A stretch of 64,000 nt of DNA from Sphingomonas sp. LR60 (GCF_036855935.1 NZ_JASPFK010000001.1:2420501-2484500); one strand, 5' to 3'. Counted from the first letter of the stretch, positions 16,314-26,314 are shown. A program made the numbers and translations. Notes: generated by a model not told the origin, from the letters alone.

Positions 16314-18410
16314 TTGCACGACTTGCCGGACCGGCTCTTGCCGGGATCGCCCTATCCGCTTGGCGCCACGTTCGATGGCGAGGGCGTCAATTTCGCGGTC
16401 TTCTCCGCCAACGCCGACGCGATCGAGCTGTGCCTCTTCGACAGCGCAGGCAAGCGCGAGCTGCAGCGGTTGCCGTTGACCGAATGCACCGACGAGGTCT
16501 GGCACGGCTACCTGCCCGACGTCGGGCCGGGGCTGGTCTATGGCCTGCGCGCGCATGGCCGCTATGCGCCCGAGGACGGCCATCGCTTCAACCCCAACAA
16601 ATTGCTGCTCGATCCCTATGCGCGCCGCATCCAGGGTCAGATCAAATGGACCGACGCGCTGCACGGTTATCGCATCGGGCACCGCAAGGAGGATCTGTCG
16701 TTCGACAAGCGCGACAGCGCGCCGGCGATGCCGAAGTCGGTGGTGGTCGACGATCACTGGGACTGGTCGCGCGACCGGCGGCCGAACACGCCGTGGTCGG
16801 AGACGGTGATCTATGAAGCGCACGTCAAGGGACTGACCAAGTTGATGGAGCTGGTCCCGGCGCGCGAGCGCGGCACCTATGCCGCGCTGGGGCATCCGGC
16901 GGTCATCAAGCACCTGCAACGCACCGGCGTGACCGCGATCGAGCTGTTGCCGATCCACACCTTCACGCAGGATCGCTTCCTGCAGGAGAAGGGGCTGCGC
17001 AATTACTGGGGTTACAACACGCTCAGCTTCTTCGCCCCCGAGCAGAGCTATATGGCGACCGAGCATCAGGACGAGCTACGACGCGCGGTCCACCGACTGC
17101 ACAAGGCCGGGATCGAGGTGATCCTCGACGTCGTCTACAATCACACCTGCGAGGGCAGCGAGAAGGGCCCGACGCTGTCGTGGCGCGGGCTCGACAACGC
17201 CAGTTACTATCGGCTGGTCAAGGACAATCCGCGTTACACGATCAACGACACCGGCACCGGCAATACGCTGAACATGAGCAAGGCGCGCGTGATCCAGATG
17301 GTCGCGGACAGCCTGCGTTACTGGGCGACGAGCTTCGGGATCGACGGCTTCCGCTTCGATCTCGGGCTGACGCTCGGGCGAGAGGAGACTGGGTTCGATC
17401 CGGGTTCGGCTTTCTTCGACGTGTTGCGGCAAGATCCGGTGCTGGGCCGGCTCAAGCTCATCACCGAGCCGTGGGACGTCGGGCCAGGTGGCTATCAGCT
17501 CGGCAATTTCCCACCGGGCTTCGCGGAGTGGAACGACAAGTATCGCGACACGGTGCGCGAATATTGGCGCGGCGAGCCGGGCAAGCGCCCCGATCTGGCG
17601 GCACGGCTGGCGGGATCGGGCGACCTGTTCGATCGGCGTGCGCGGCGGCCGTGGGCGAGCGTCAACCTGCTGGCGGCGCATGACGGCTTCACGCTCGCCG
17701 ACACCGTCATGTACGAGGAGCGGCACAACGAGGCCAATGGCGAGGACAATCGCGACGGCCATTCGCACAACGCCTCGTGCAACTGGGGCGTCGAGGGACC
17801 GACCGACGATCCGGCGATCAACGACGCGCGCGGGCGCGTGATGCGGTCGATGCTGACGACGCTGATGACCTCGCTGGGGACGCCGATGCTGGTCGCAGGC
17901 GACGAATTCGGACGGACGCAGCAGGGCAACAACAACGCTTATTGCCAGGATAACGAGATCAGCTGGCTCGATTGGAAGGCGGCGAACACGCCCGAGGGGC
18001 AGGCGCAGATCGACTTTACCGGACGGCTCGCCGAACTCAGGCGGCGGTTCGTGGTGCTGCGCAGCCCGACCTTCCTCTACGGGCAGGAAACCGCCGAGGG
18101 CGGCATCAACGATATCGAATGGTGGGACGAGCGTGGCGAGCAATTGTCGCCCGAGGACTGGCAGAACCCCGACGGCCGTGCCCTGATGATGCGGCGGGCG
18201 GCGCGGACCGAGGATGGCGCGATCGAGGCGGTGTCGTTGCTGCTCAACGCCTCGGGCGATCCGGTGACGTTCACCCTGCCCCCGCCAGAGGTGAAGCGGA
18301 TCGTGCTGATCGACAGCGCCAGGCCCGAGCAGGGTGAGGTCGAGATCGACAACAGCTACGAGGTCGCGCCGCAGGGCGCGGTGCTGGTGACGTGGACCAG
18401 CGCACCGTGA
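16314..18410 (+). CDS. glgX: Glycogen debranching enzyme GlgX
   Basis: 698-residue GH13 isoamylase-type enzyme that cuts alpha-1,6 branches of glycogen limit dextrins. Domains: N-terminal CBM48 (about 10-105), GH13 barrel, C-terminal sheet domain. Catalytic residues are present: Asp349 in GFRFDLG, Glu385 in LITEPWDVG and Asp457 in AAHDGFTL. I place the start at TTG 16314 because it follows GGGAGCACATCG with good spacing and begins LPDRLLPGSPYPLGAT as in relatives; no ATG fits. It heads an operon with treZ, malQ and treY, so its linear glucans can feed trehalose synthesis. Confidence 0.93.
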   Translation: MHDLPDRLLPGSPYPLGATFDGEGVNFAVFSANADAIELCLFDSAGKRELQRLPLTECTDEVWHGYLPDVGPGLVYGLRAHGRYAPEDGHRFNPNKLLLDPYARRIQGQIKWTDALHGYRIGHRKEDLSFDKRDSAPAMPKSVVVDDHWDWSRDRRPNTPWSETVIYEAHVKGLTKLMELVPARERGTYAALGHPAVIKHLQRTGVTAIELLPIHTFTQDRFLQEKGLRNYWGYNTLSFFAPEQSYMATEHQDELRRAVHRLHKAGIEVILDVVYNHTCEGSEKGPTLSWRGLDNASYYRLVKDNPRYTINDTGTGNTLNMSKARVIQMVADSLRYWATSFGIDGFRFDLGLTLGREETGFDPGSAFFDVLRQDPVLGRLKLITEPWDVGPGGYQLGNFPPGFAEWNDKYRDTVREYWRGEPGKRPDLAARLAGSGDLFDRRARRPWASVNLLAAHDGFTLADTVMYEERHNEANGEDNRDGHSHNASCNWGVEGPTDDPAINDARGRVMRSMLTTLMTSLGTPMLVAGDEFGRTQQGNNNAYCQDNEISWLDWKAANTPEGQAQIDFTGRLAELRRRFVVLRSPTFLYGQETAEGGINDIEWWDERGEQLSPEDWQNPDGRALMMRRAARTEDGAIEAVSLLLNASGDPVTFTLPPPEVKRIVLIDSARPEQGEVEIDNSYEVAPQGAVLVTWTSAP

Positions 18411-20095
18411 CGCGCTGGGGCCCGGAGCCGATCGCTGGCGGCGGGACACGCTTCCAGCTGTGGGCGCCCGATGCCGAGGGTGTGACGGTGGAAATCGACG
18501 GCGGCGAGGCGTTGGCGATGGAGCGTGGCGCGGACGGCTGGTACGCGCTCGACCGCGCCGAGGGACCGGGGACGCGCTATCGCTTCCGAATCGGCGAGCA
18601 GGTGGCGCCCGATCCGGCGGCACGGTTGCAGGCGGGCGGGGTCCACGGCTGGAGCGTGGTCCCGGACACCACCTACGACTGGCAGCATCCCGAATGGCGT
18701 GGCCGCGCGTGGCACGAGATGGTGATCCTCGAATGTCACGCCGGGACGCTCGGCGGCTTTGCCGGGGTGATCGAGCGGCTGCCGGTGATCGCCGCGGCGG
18801 GCATCACCGCGATCGAGCTGATGCCGGTCGGTGCGTTCGGCGGCACGCGCGGCTGGGGCTATGACGGCGTGCTGCCCTATTCGGTGCAGGAGGATTATGG
18901 CTCACCCGCCGAGCTGCGGCGGCTGGTCGATACCGCGCACGGGCTGGGCGTCAGCGTGTTCCTCGACGTCGTCTACAATCACTTCGGACCGGACGGGAAT
19001 TACCTCGGCGCCTATGCCGCACACTTCTTCGATGCCGAGGTCCATACGCCGTGGGGCGGCGCAGTGGCGGTCGCGCGGGCGCCGGTTTCGCGCTTCTTCG
19101 TCGACAATGCGTTGATGTGGCTGCGCGACTATCGCATCGACGGGCTACGCTTCGACGCGGTGCATGCGATCGGCGATCCGGCGTTCCTCGACGCGATGGC
19201 GGCGGAGATCCGCGCCTCGCTGCCGAACCGTCACGTCCATCTGATGCTGGAGAACGAAGAGAATGACGCCGCGCGGCTGCGCGACGGCGGGTTCGATGCG
19301 CAATGGAACGACGACTTCCACAACGTCATGCATGTCTTGCTGACCGGCGAGACGAGTGCCTATTACGCCGACTTCGCGGATCGCCCGGCCGAGCGGCTGG
19401 CGCGCTGTCTGGCGGAGGGGTTCATCTACCAGGGCGAAGGTTCGGCCAACCACGACGGCACGCCGCGTGGGAGCGCGAGCGCGCATCTCGCGCCGACGCG
19501 GTTCGTGTCGTTCCTCCAGAACCACGATCAGGTCGGAAACCGCGCGATGGGCGAGCGGCTGATCGCACTGACCGACAAGGCCAGGCTGCGCGCCGCGACT
19601 GCGTTGCTGCTGCTGTGCCCGCAGGTGCCGCTGTTGTTCATGGGCGAAGAGGATGGAAGCGAAACACCGTTCCTGTTCTTCACCGATTTCCATGACGAGC
19701 TGGCAGATGCGGTGCGCGAGGGGCGGCGCAAGGAATTCGCCAAGTTCGACGCCTTTGCCGATCCGGACGCTCGGGCGCGTATTCCGGATCCCAACGCCCG
19801 AACGACGTTCGACGCGTCAGTGCCGCAGCCGGGACCGGAGGCGGACGAGTGGCGGTCGTTCTATCGGGAATTGCTGACGTTGCGGCGCGAGCGGATCGTG
19901 CCGCATCTCGTCGGCGCGGTGTCGGTCGGGGCGCAGGTGCTGGGCGAGGCGGCGGTGGTCGCGCGCTGGCGGCTGGGTGACGGGACGACGCTGGGGGTGG
20001 CGATCGATCTGGCGGACGAGCCTGCGACGCTGCCGGGTGGCGCGGACCCGTTGTTCGTCGAGGGCGAGCGGTTCGTCGCGTGGATCGAAGCGTGA
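18407..20095 (+). CDS. treZ: Malto-oligosyltrehalose trehalohydrolase
   Basis: 562-residue GH13 enzyme that releases trehalose from maltooligosyltrehalose made by TreY. The N-terminal CBM48-like domain (FQLWAPDAEGVTVEID) leads into the barrel with IELMPVGAFGG, VFLDVVYNHFGPDGNYLG, nucleophile Asp250 in GLRFDAVHAI, acid/base Glu282 in LMLENEEND, and FLQNHDQVGNRA. I prefer the GTG at 18407, which makes a GTGA overlap with the glgX stop; GTG 18392 in the same frame is possible. It is the second gene of the operon. Cytoplasmic; works in compatible-solute synthesis. Confidence 0.92.
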   Translation: MTRWGPEPIAGGGTRFQLWAPDAEGVTVEIDGGEALAMERGADGWYALDRAEGPGTRYRFRIGEQVAPDPAARLQAGGVHGWSVVPDTTYDWQHPEWRGRAWHEMVILECHAGTLGGFAGVIERLPVIAAAGITAIELMPVGAFGGTRGWGYDGVLPYSVQEDYGSPAELRRLVDTAHGLGVSVFLDVVYNHFGPDGNYLGAYAAHFFDAEVHTPWGGAVAVARAPVSRFFVDNALMWLRDYRIDGLRFDAVHAIGDPAFLDAMAAEIRASLPNRHVHLMLENEENDAARLRDGGFDAQWNDDFHNVMHVLLTGETSAYYADFADRPAERLARCLAEGFIYQGEGSANHDGTPRGSASAHLAPTRFVSFLQNHDQVGNRAMGERLIALTDKARLRAATALLLLCPQVPLLFMGEEDGSETPFLFFTDFHDELADAVREGRRKEFAKFDAFADPDARARIPDPNARTTFDASVPQPGPEADEWRSFYRELLTLRRERIVPHLVGAVSVGAQVLGEAAVVARWRLGDGTTLGVAIDLADEPATLPGGADPLFVEGERFVAWIEA

Positions 20096-20108
20096 CTCTC
20101 CTGTTCTC

Positions 20109-20196
20109 GTCACCCCCGCGGACGCCGGGTTTAAGTTGGGGGACGTTGGCGATCTTTCATGGGGGTTGCGTGACTGGACCCCGGCGTTCGCCGGGG
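20109..20196. repeat. GC-rich palindromes between treZ and malQ (family D)
   Basis: CCCCGGCG-TT-CGCCGGGG at 20179-20196 is a perfect palindrome preceded by CTGGA; a related half-element, CACCCCCGCGGACGCCGGGT, starts at 20111. The type is common between sphingomonad genes. Lying inside the operon, it may attenuate or protect the transcript between treZ and malQ; no T-run follows. Confidence 0.5.
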
Positions 20197-20243
20197 CGGT
20201 TGCCTGGTGAAAGGCTGCCACCTCTTCATGACAGTTCCTTCCC

Positions 20244-22106
20244 ATGACGCTGTCCGAACGCGCCTCCGCCTTCGGCCTCTCACGCGATTGGGAGAATGCC
20301 GACGGCCGTCCGCAGCGCCTCGCTGACGAGGTGTTGGAGGCGATCCTCGCGTGCCTCAACACCACTCCGCCCGAGGTGCCGTTCCTCTCCGCCGATGCCG
20401 GTCGCGCGATTGCGTTGCCGGACGGGGTGACCGGCGACGCCGAGTTGCTGCTCGATGACGGCAAGCGGCTTGCCTTGACGATCGCTGCTGATGGCACGCT
20501 GCCGCCGGTCGAGCGCGTCGGCTATCATCGGCTGATCGCGGGCGGGCGCGACTATACGCTGGCAGTCGCCCCGCGACGCTGCGCATTGCCGAAGCGCGGT
20601 TGGGGCGTAGCGGTGCAGGTGCCGAGCCTGCGCGCGAGCACCGACAGCGCCTTCGGCGATGCGGGCGCGCTGGTCGAGGCCGCCGCGTCGTTCGGGCGGA
20701 TCGGCGCGCAAGCGCTGGCGATCAGCCCGACCCATGCGCTGTTCCCCGCCGACCCGACGCGCTTCAGCCCCTATTCGCCGTCGACGCGGCTGTTCCACAA
20801 CGTGCTGCTCGCCGACCCGTCGCTGATCGGTGTGCCGCTGCCCCCCGCCCGCGCCACGACGTTGATCGACTGGCCGCAGGCGGCGCGCGAGCGGATCGCG
20901 CAGTTGCGCACGTCCTTCGATCTGGCCAGCGAAGGCGCCTTGTCGGCGGCGCGGGCCTATCGCCGGCAGCGCGGTGCGGCATTGGAGGCGCATGCGCGGT
21001 TCGATGCGCTGCATGCGACGCTGGGCGGGCATGGCTGGCAGGACTGGCCCGCGGCCTATCACGATCCGAACGGCGAGGCCGTGATCCGCTTCGCTGCCGA
21101 GCATGAGCGCGACATCGCCTTCTACGCTTTCCTGCAATGGCTCGTCGATCTCGGGCTGGCGACCGCGCAGCGTACCGCGCGCGAGCGAATGAGCACCGGT
21201 ATCGTCGCCGATCTCGCGGTCGGGATGGACGCCGGGGGTAGCCATGCGTGGAGCGCGCGTGACGAATTGCTGACCGGGCTGACGGTCGGCGCGCCGCCCG
21301 ATCCGCTGGGGCCGGACGGGCAGAATTGGGGGATCACCGCGCTCGACCCGTTCGCGATGCAGCGCACCGGCTTCCGCGCCTTCATCGAGACGCTGCGTGT
21401 CGCGCTCGCACATGCCGGCGGGATACGGATCGACCATGCGCTGGGGCTGGAACGCCTGTGGGTCATTCCGGCCGGCGCAGACGCGAGCCAGGGGGCCTAT
21501 CTGCGGATGCCGGGCGACCATCTGCGGCGGATCGTCGCGATCGAGGCGCATCGCGCCGACGCGGTGGTGATCGCCGAGGATCTCGGCACCGTGCCCGCCG
21601 GCTTCCGCGATACGCTGGCGACGCGGTGTATGCTCGGGATGCGCGTACTGCCGTTCGAGCGTGATGCGGAGGGCGGGTTCGTGCCGCCGGCCGAATGGGA
21701 CGAGGCGGCGGTGGCGATGACCGGCACGCACGACACGCCGACGCTCGCCGGCTGGTGGAAGGAGCGCGATATCGACTGGGCGGAGAAGCTTGGGCGCAGT
21801 GGTGCGGATCGCGACCGCCGCGCCACCGAGCGCGCCGCCTTGTGGAAGGCGATGGACAAGCCCGGCGATCCACCCGCCGCGCCGCCGATCGATGCGATGA
21901 TCGCGCATGTCGCCAGCGCGCCCTGCCCGCTGGCGATCGTGCCGCTCGAGGATCTGCTCGGGCTTGAGGAACAGCCCAATCTGCCCGGCACGATCGACGA
22001 ACATCCCAATTGGCGGCGGCGGATGGACGCGCCCACCCCCAACCTGCTGGCGCGCCGCGACGTCGCGCGCCGCATCGCCCTGCTCAACGCGGAGAGACAC
22101 GCATGA
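20244..22106 (+). CDS. malQ: 4-alpha-glucanotransferase (amylomaltase)
   Basis: 620-residue GH77 enzyme that transfers maltooligosyl segments between alpha-1,4-glucans, making chains long enough for TreY. Catalytic residues by motif: nucleophile Asp397 in GIRIDHALGL, acid/base Glu445 in VIAEDLGTV and Asp497 in TGTHDTPTLAGWW. The N-terminal about 130 residues form the extra domain seen in proteobacterial MalQ. The ATG at 20244 is the only reasonable start. The stop overlaps the treY start as ATGA. Cytoplasmic. Its placement between treZ and treY supports a role in trehalose formation rather than maltose use. Confidence 0.93.
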   Translation: MTLSERASAFGLSRDWENADGRPQRLADEVLEAILACLNTTPPEVPFLSADAGRAIALPDGVTGDAELLLDDGKRLALTIAADGTLPPVERVGYHRLIAGGRDYTLAVAPRRCALPKRGWGVAVQVPSLRASTDSAFGDAGALVEAAASFGRIGAQALAISPTHALFPADPTRFSPYSPSTRLFHNVLLADPSLIGVPLPPARATTLIDWPQAARERIAQLRTSFDLASEGALSAARAYRRQRGAALEAHARFDALHATLGGHGWQDWPAAYHDPNGEAVIRFAAEHERDIAFYAFLQWLVDLGLATAQRTARERMSTGIVADLAVGMDAGGSHAWSARDELLTGLTVGAPPDPLGPDGQNWGITALDPFAMQRTGFRAFIETLRVALAHAGGIRIDHALGLERLWVIPAGADASQGAYLRMPGDHLRRIVAIEAHRADAVVIAEDLGTVPAGFRDTLATRCMLGMRVLPFERDAEGGFVPPAEWDEAAVAMTGTHDTPTLAGWWKERDIDWAEKLGRSGADRDRRATERAALWKAMDKPGDPPAAPPIDAMIAHVASAPCPLAIVPLEDLLGLEEQPNLPGTIDEHPNWRRRMDAPTPNLLARRDVARRIALLNAERHA

Positions 22107-24406
22107 CGACACCCCGCGCCACCTATCGCTTCCAGTTCCACAAGGATTTCACCTTCGCCGATGCCGAGGCGCTGGTGCCGTATCTCGACGATCTCGGCAT
22201 CAGCCACGTCTATGCCTCGCCGGTGACCACCGCCGCGCCGGGATCGACGCACGGCTATGACGTGGTCGACCCGACGACGATCAGTCCCGAGCTGGGTGGA
22301 GAAGACGCGTTCCGGTCGCTGATCTCCGCGCTGCGCGCGCGCGGGATGGGCATCATCATCGACATCGTGCCCAACCACATGGGCGTCGCGGCCGACAGCA
22401 ATGCCTGGTGGCAGGATGTGCTCGCGCGCGGGCCGGACAGCGAACACGCTGCGGTGTTCGACATCGACTGGCGCGAGCGCGTCGTGCTGCCGGTGCTCGG
22501 CGCGCCCTTGTCCGATGCGCTGGCAAACGGCGACCTGACGCTGGAGCGGCATGATGGGCGCTGGTCGATCGTCGCTTATGGCGAGCATCGTTTCCCGGTG
22601 CGTGACGCGGATCAGGACGACGCCGAGGCGCTGCCGCTCGCCGAGCTGCTCGCGCGCCAATATTATCGGCTCGCCTATTGGCGCGTCGCGAACGACGAGC
22701 TGAACTGGCGGCGGTTCTTCTCGATCAACGAGCTGGCGGGAGCACGGATCGAGGACCCGGCGGTGTTCGAGAAGACCCACGCGCTTTATTTCCGGCTGCA
22801 CGACGAAGGCTTGATCGACGGCGTGCGCGTCGATCACGTCGACGGGCTGACCGACCCGATCGGCTATTGCCGGGCGCTGCGTGCGCGGCTCGGCGACGAC
22901 GCGTGGATCGTGATCGAGAAGATCCTTGCCACTGACGAACCGCAACCGCTCGGCTGGGGCGTCGATGGCACGAGCGGCTATGACTTCATGGAACAGGTCG
23001 CGAGCCTGCTCCACAATCCCGCCGGTGCCGAGCCGCTCGGCGCCTTGTGGGAGGAAATCAGCGGGCGCAGCGCGTCGTTCGAGCCAGAGGAATTCCAGGC
23101 GCGGCAGGACCTGCTGTCGTGGCAGTTCAGCGGGCAGCTCCACGCGTGCGTCGCCGCCTTCCATGCAGTCGCGCCGGAGGGCGTGACCGCTGCGATGCTA
23201 CGCCGCGCGATCGAGCGGTTGCTGTGGGTGTTCCCGGTCTATCGCACCTATGGCCCCGATGCGCCCGCCAGCGACGCCGCGATCCGCACCGAGGCGCGTG
23301 CGCGGGTCGCCGAGTTGATACCGCCGGGTGAGGTTCATGTCGTCGACTTGGTGCTGGCGTGGCTCGCGGGCGATGGTCCGGTTGAGGCGGCCGATGCGGT
23401 GCGACGCTTCCAGCAACTCTCCGCGCCGATCGCGGCCAAAGCGGTCGAGGATACCGGCTTCTATCGCTATGGCCGCCTGCTGTCGCGCAACGACGTCGGC
23501 TTCGATGCTGAGCGCATGGGCATGTCGACCGCCGACTTCCACGCGCTGATGCAGGCGCGCGCGCGCGATGTTCCACAGGCGATGCTAACCACCGCCACGC
23601 ACGACCACAAGCGCGGTGAGGATACGCGTGCGCGGCTCGCGGCGATCAGCGCGCATCCCGACGAATGGCGCGACGCGGCGCTGGCATGGCTGGAGCGCGA
23701 TGACGGTGGGGTCGACGATGCTGACCGCTATATGCTGTTCCAGACTTTAGTCGGCGCGTGGCCCGAGGATGGAGCGACCCCGGACTTCGTGGAGCGCGTG
23801 ACCGCCTGGCAGCAGAAGGCGCTGCGCGAGGCCAAGCTGCGTTCCTCGTGGGAAGCACCGGACGAAAGCTATGAGGCGGCAGCGGCGGCGCTGGTCGAGG
23901 CGTTGCCGGGCGACGCTGAGGCGCTGGCGCTGATCGCCAAGACGGTCGCGATGCTCGATGCGACCGCGCAGGATAACGCGCTGGCGCAGGTGCTGCTTCG
24001 CTACACCGTTCCGGGAGTGCCGGATCTGTATCAGGGGACCGAGTTCGCCGACCTCAGCCTCGTCGATCCCCACAATCGCCGGCCGGTTGACTACGCGGCG
24101 CGGCGCGTGGCGCTGGCGGGCGATCCTCCGGCCAAGCTGCGGCTGATCGCCGACCTGCTGCGGCTGCGTCGCGACGATCCGCCGCTGTTCACCGAGGGAG
24201 ATTACATCCCCGCGCAGGTCGAAGGGGCTCGCGCGGGGCCGGTGCTGGCGTTCGAGCGGCGGCACGACGGGCGCGTTTTGCGCGTCGCCGTCGCACTCCA
24301 TGGCCAGCGTCCGGGTGCGGACATGCACGTCACCTTCGGATCAGGTCATCGCACCGACGCCGGGACGCTGTTCGGCAGCGCGGCGATCTGGTACGAACGC
24401 GGCTGA
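22103..24406 (+). CDS. treY: Malto-oligosyltrehalose synthase
   Basis: 767-residue GH13 enzyme that isomerises the reducing-end alpha-1,4 bond of a maltodextrin to the alpha,alpha-1,1 bond of trehalose. Seen: N-terminal ATYRFQFHKDFTFADAEALV, then YASPVTTAAPGSTHGYDVVD and DIVPNHMGVA typical of TreY, nucleophile Asp244 in GVRVDHVDGL, and acid/base Glu272 in VIEKILATDE. THDHKRGEDTRARLA and VPGVPDLYQGTEF are also diagnostic. The start is ATG 22103, sharing ATGA with the malQ stop. It completes the TreY-TreZ route; treS and otsAB are not in the window. Confidence 0.94.
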   Translation: MTTPRATYRFQFHKDFTFADAEALVPYLDDLGISHVYASPVTTAAPGSTHGYDVVDPTTISPELGGEDAFRSLISALRARGMGIIIDIVPNHMGVAADSNAWWQDVLARGPDSEHAAVFDIDWRERVVLPVLGAPLSDALANGDLTLERHDGRWSIVAYGEHRFPVRDADQDDAEALPLAELLARQYYRLAYWRVANDELNWRRFFSINELAGARIEDPAVFEKTHALYFRLHDEGLIDGVRVDHVDGLTDPIGYCRALRARLGDDAWIVIEKILATDEPQPLGWGVDGTSGYDFMEQVASLLHNPAGAEPLGALWEEISGRSASFEPEEFQARQDLLSWQFSGQLHACVAAFHAVAPEGVTAAMLRRAIERLLWVFPVYRTYGPDAPASDAAIRTEARARVAELIPPGEVHVVDLVLAWLAGDGPVEAADAVRRFQQLSAPIAAKAVEDTGFYRYGRLLSRNDVGFDAERMGMSTADFHALMQARARDVPQAMLTTATHDHKRGEDTRARLAAISAHPDEWRDAALAWLERDDGGVDDADRYMLFQTLVGAWPEDGATPDFVERVTAWQQKALREAKLRSSWEAPDESYEAAAAALVEALPGDAEALALIAKTVAMLDATAQDNALAQVLLRYTVPGVPDLYQGTEFADLSLVDPHNRRPVDYAARRVALAGDPPAKLRLIADLLRLRRDDPPLFTEGDYIPAQVEGARAGPVLAFERRHDGRVLRVAVALHGQRPGADMHVTFGSGHRTDAGTLFGSAAIWYERG

Positions 24407-24591
24407 GCCGGTATCCGGACGTCGTCCCGATCGGGGGCGATGACGGACGGCACGGGAGACGGAATGCGCCCGCCGCGGCTCCTGAGTCACGCAATTGTCT
24501 TACATGACGTGCACGGCCCAGCTCGGCCATCCGGTACGATCGTGTCCGGAACGGCGCAGCTATTCTCTAGATTTGTTCGGGATGGAGTTTG

Positions 24592-25236
24592 ATGTTCGCC
24601 TGGTTCCAGCGACTGTTGCCGAAGACCGGCAATTTCTTCGAACAATTCGAAGGACATGCCGCCATCGGCCTGGCCGCCGCGCGCGCCACGGCGCACTTGC
24701 TGGACGGCGGGCCGGATCGTCCCGCGTTGCTCGTCGAAATCAACAAGCGCGAAAATGAGGCCGACGAAATCACCCGCGACGTGCTGAAAAGCGTTCGCGC
24801 GACGTTTTTGACGCCGTTCGATCGCGGTGCGATCACCGCATTGATCGGCGCGCTCGACGATACGATCGACGAAATGTACGCCGCCGCGTCCGCGATCGAC
24901 CTGTACGGGCTGACCGAATTCGCACCCGAGATGCGCGAGATGGCGCAGGTGGCGGTCGATGCCGCCGGGCTGGCGGTCGAGGCGATGCCGCTGCTGCGCG
25001 ACGTCAGCCGCAACGGCCCGCGCCTGCACGAACTAACCGAGCAGTTGATCCGGCTGGAAGGCCGCGCCGACGATTGCCACGCCGCCGGGCTGCGCCGCTC
25101 GCTGGAGCAATATGGCAAGAGCGACACGCTGCGCTTCGTCGTCGAGCGGGAGATCTACAAGCATCTGGAGCGGATCCTCGATGCGTTCGAGGATGTCGCC
25201 GACGAGATCGACGGCATCGTCATCGACCACGCCTGA
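24592..25236 (+). CDS. DUF47 (PhoU-like) phosphate-transport accessory protein
   Basis: 214 residues, almost wholly helical, of the DUF47/YkaA family of PhoU-like proteins. Such proteins are usually encoded directly upstream of a low-affinity phosphate transporter, as here: pit begins 18 bp after its stop. Family-typical features are the N-terminal MFAWFQRLLPKTGNFFEQFE and the metal-binding-like EINKRENEADEITRDVL (about 51-67) and ERILDAFEDVADEIDGIVI near the end. The ATG at 24592 follows GGAG. The likely role is regulating or assembling the Pit permease (inference from family and pairing). Confidence 0.88.
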   Translation: MFAWFQRLLPKTGNFFEQFEGHAAIGLAAARATAHLLDGGPDRPALLVEINKRENEADEITRDVLKSVRATFLTPFDRGAITALIGALDDTIDEMYAAASAIDLYGLTEFAPEMREMAQVAVDAAGLAVEAMPLLRDVSRNGPRLHELTEQLIRLEGRADDCHAAGLRRSLEQYGKSDTLRFVVEREIYKHLERILDAFEDVADEIDGIVIDHA

Positions 25237-25254
25237 CGCCCGGTCGACGCACCC

Positions 25255-26268
25255 ATGCACGAACTAGCCTTTCCCTTGCTGGTCGGCCTCATCCTGGTCG
25301 CGCTGGCGTTCGATTACCTGAACGGGCTCCACGACGCCGCCAATTCGATCGCGACGGTGGTCGCCACGCGGCTGCTGTCGCCGGTCAAGGCGGTGGCGTT
25401 CGCCGCCTTCTTCAACTTCGCCGCCTATTTCCTGACACTTGCGTTCCCCAGCCTCCACGCGGTGGCGGAGACGATCGGCAAGGGCTTGATCGACAAGGAT
25501 GTCATCACCCCCGCGGTAATCTTCGGTGCGCTGGGCGGGGCGATGACGTGGAACGTTATCACCTGGCTGAAGGGCATTCCGTCGTCGAGCAGCCACGCGC
25601 TGGTCGGCGGGCTGGTCGGTGCAGGCGTCGCGCACGCCGGGATCACCGGGGTGAAATGGGCCGGGCTCAACAAGACGCTGCTGGCGATCGTGCTGTCACC
25701 GGTGATCGGCATGTTCCTCGCGATGCTGGTGATGCTGCTGTCGAGCTGGGCGTTGCGCCGGTCGACCGCGCCGCAGGCGGAGCGCAGCTTCCGCGCGCTG
25801 CATCTCGCGTCCTCGGCGGCCTATTCGCTGAGCCACGGGCTCAACGACGCGCAGAAGACGATGGGGATCATCACCGTCCTGCTCTATTCGACCGGCTATC
25901 TGAGCGGGCCGTTCGAGGTGCCGCACTGGGTGGCGATCAGCTGCTATATCGCGATCGCGCTCGGCACGATGACCGGCGGGTGGCGGATCATCGAGACGAT
26001 GGGCTCGCGGATCACGCGGTTGTCGCAGCATCAGGGGTTCAGCGCGTCGCTGGCCGGTTCGATCGTGGTGTTCAGCGCCTCGACGCTCGGCATCCCCGTG
26101 TCGACCACGCATACGATCACCGGATCGATCATCGGCGCGGGCGTCTCGCGCCGGGCGACGGCGGTGCGCTGGGGCGTGGCGAAGAACGTGGTGGTGGCGT
26201 GGGTGATCACGATCCCGGCGTCGGCGGTGGTCGGCGCGCTGGTGTATTCGACCACGTTATTGTTCTAA
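25255..26268 (+). CDS. pit: Low-affinity inorganic phosphate transporter (PiT)
   Basis: 337-residue inner-membrane permease of the PiT family, symporting metal-phosphate or Na+/H+ with phosphate. The two inverted-repeat signatures are present: FDYLNGLHDAANSIATVVAT near residue 18 and SHGLNDAQKTMGIITV near 197. About ten hydrophobic helices are evident. It is an operon partner of the DUF47 gene. The length is at the short end of the family (PitA of E. coli has about 500) because the central cytoplasmic loop is brief. Intact. Confidence 0.93.
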   Translation: MHELAFPLLVGLILVALAFDYLNGLHDAANSIATVVATRLLSPVKAVAFAAFFNFAAYFLTLAFPSLHAVAETIGKGLIDKDVITPAVIFGALGGAMTWNVITWLKGIPSSSSHALVGGLVGAGVAHAGITGVKWAGLNKTLLAIVLSPVIGMFLAMLVMLLSSWALRRSTAPQAERSFRALHLASSAAYSLSHGLNDAQKTMGIITVLLYSTGYLSGPFEVPHWVAISCYIAIALGTMTGGWRIIETMGSRITRLSQHQGFSASLAGSIVVFSASTLGIPVSTTHTITGSIIGAGVSRRATAVRWGVAKNVVVAWVITIPASAVVGALVYSTTLLF

Positions 26269-26284
26269 AACCCCAAAACGTCAC

Positions 26285-26314
26285 CGTCGTTGCGAGCGCA
26301 GCGAGGCAATGACG
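26285..26314. repeat. Family A repeat, shortened copy 2
   Basis: CGTCGTTGCGAGCGCAGCGA followed at once by GGCAATGACG: the left arm joined to the last bases of the right arm, with the central CCAGG...CTGG portion deleted. It lies between pit and the DUF4403 gene. Confidence 0.7.

Noticed and set aside
24495..24590. A Pho-box-like TTGTCTTACATGACG upstream of the DUF47-pit operon
   Set aside because: Only one half resembles the CTGTCAT repeat; the second half at the correct spacing is missing. Low-affinity Pit systems are usually not PhoB-activated.
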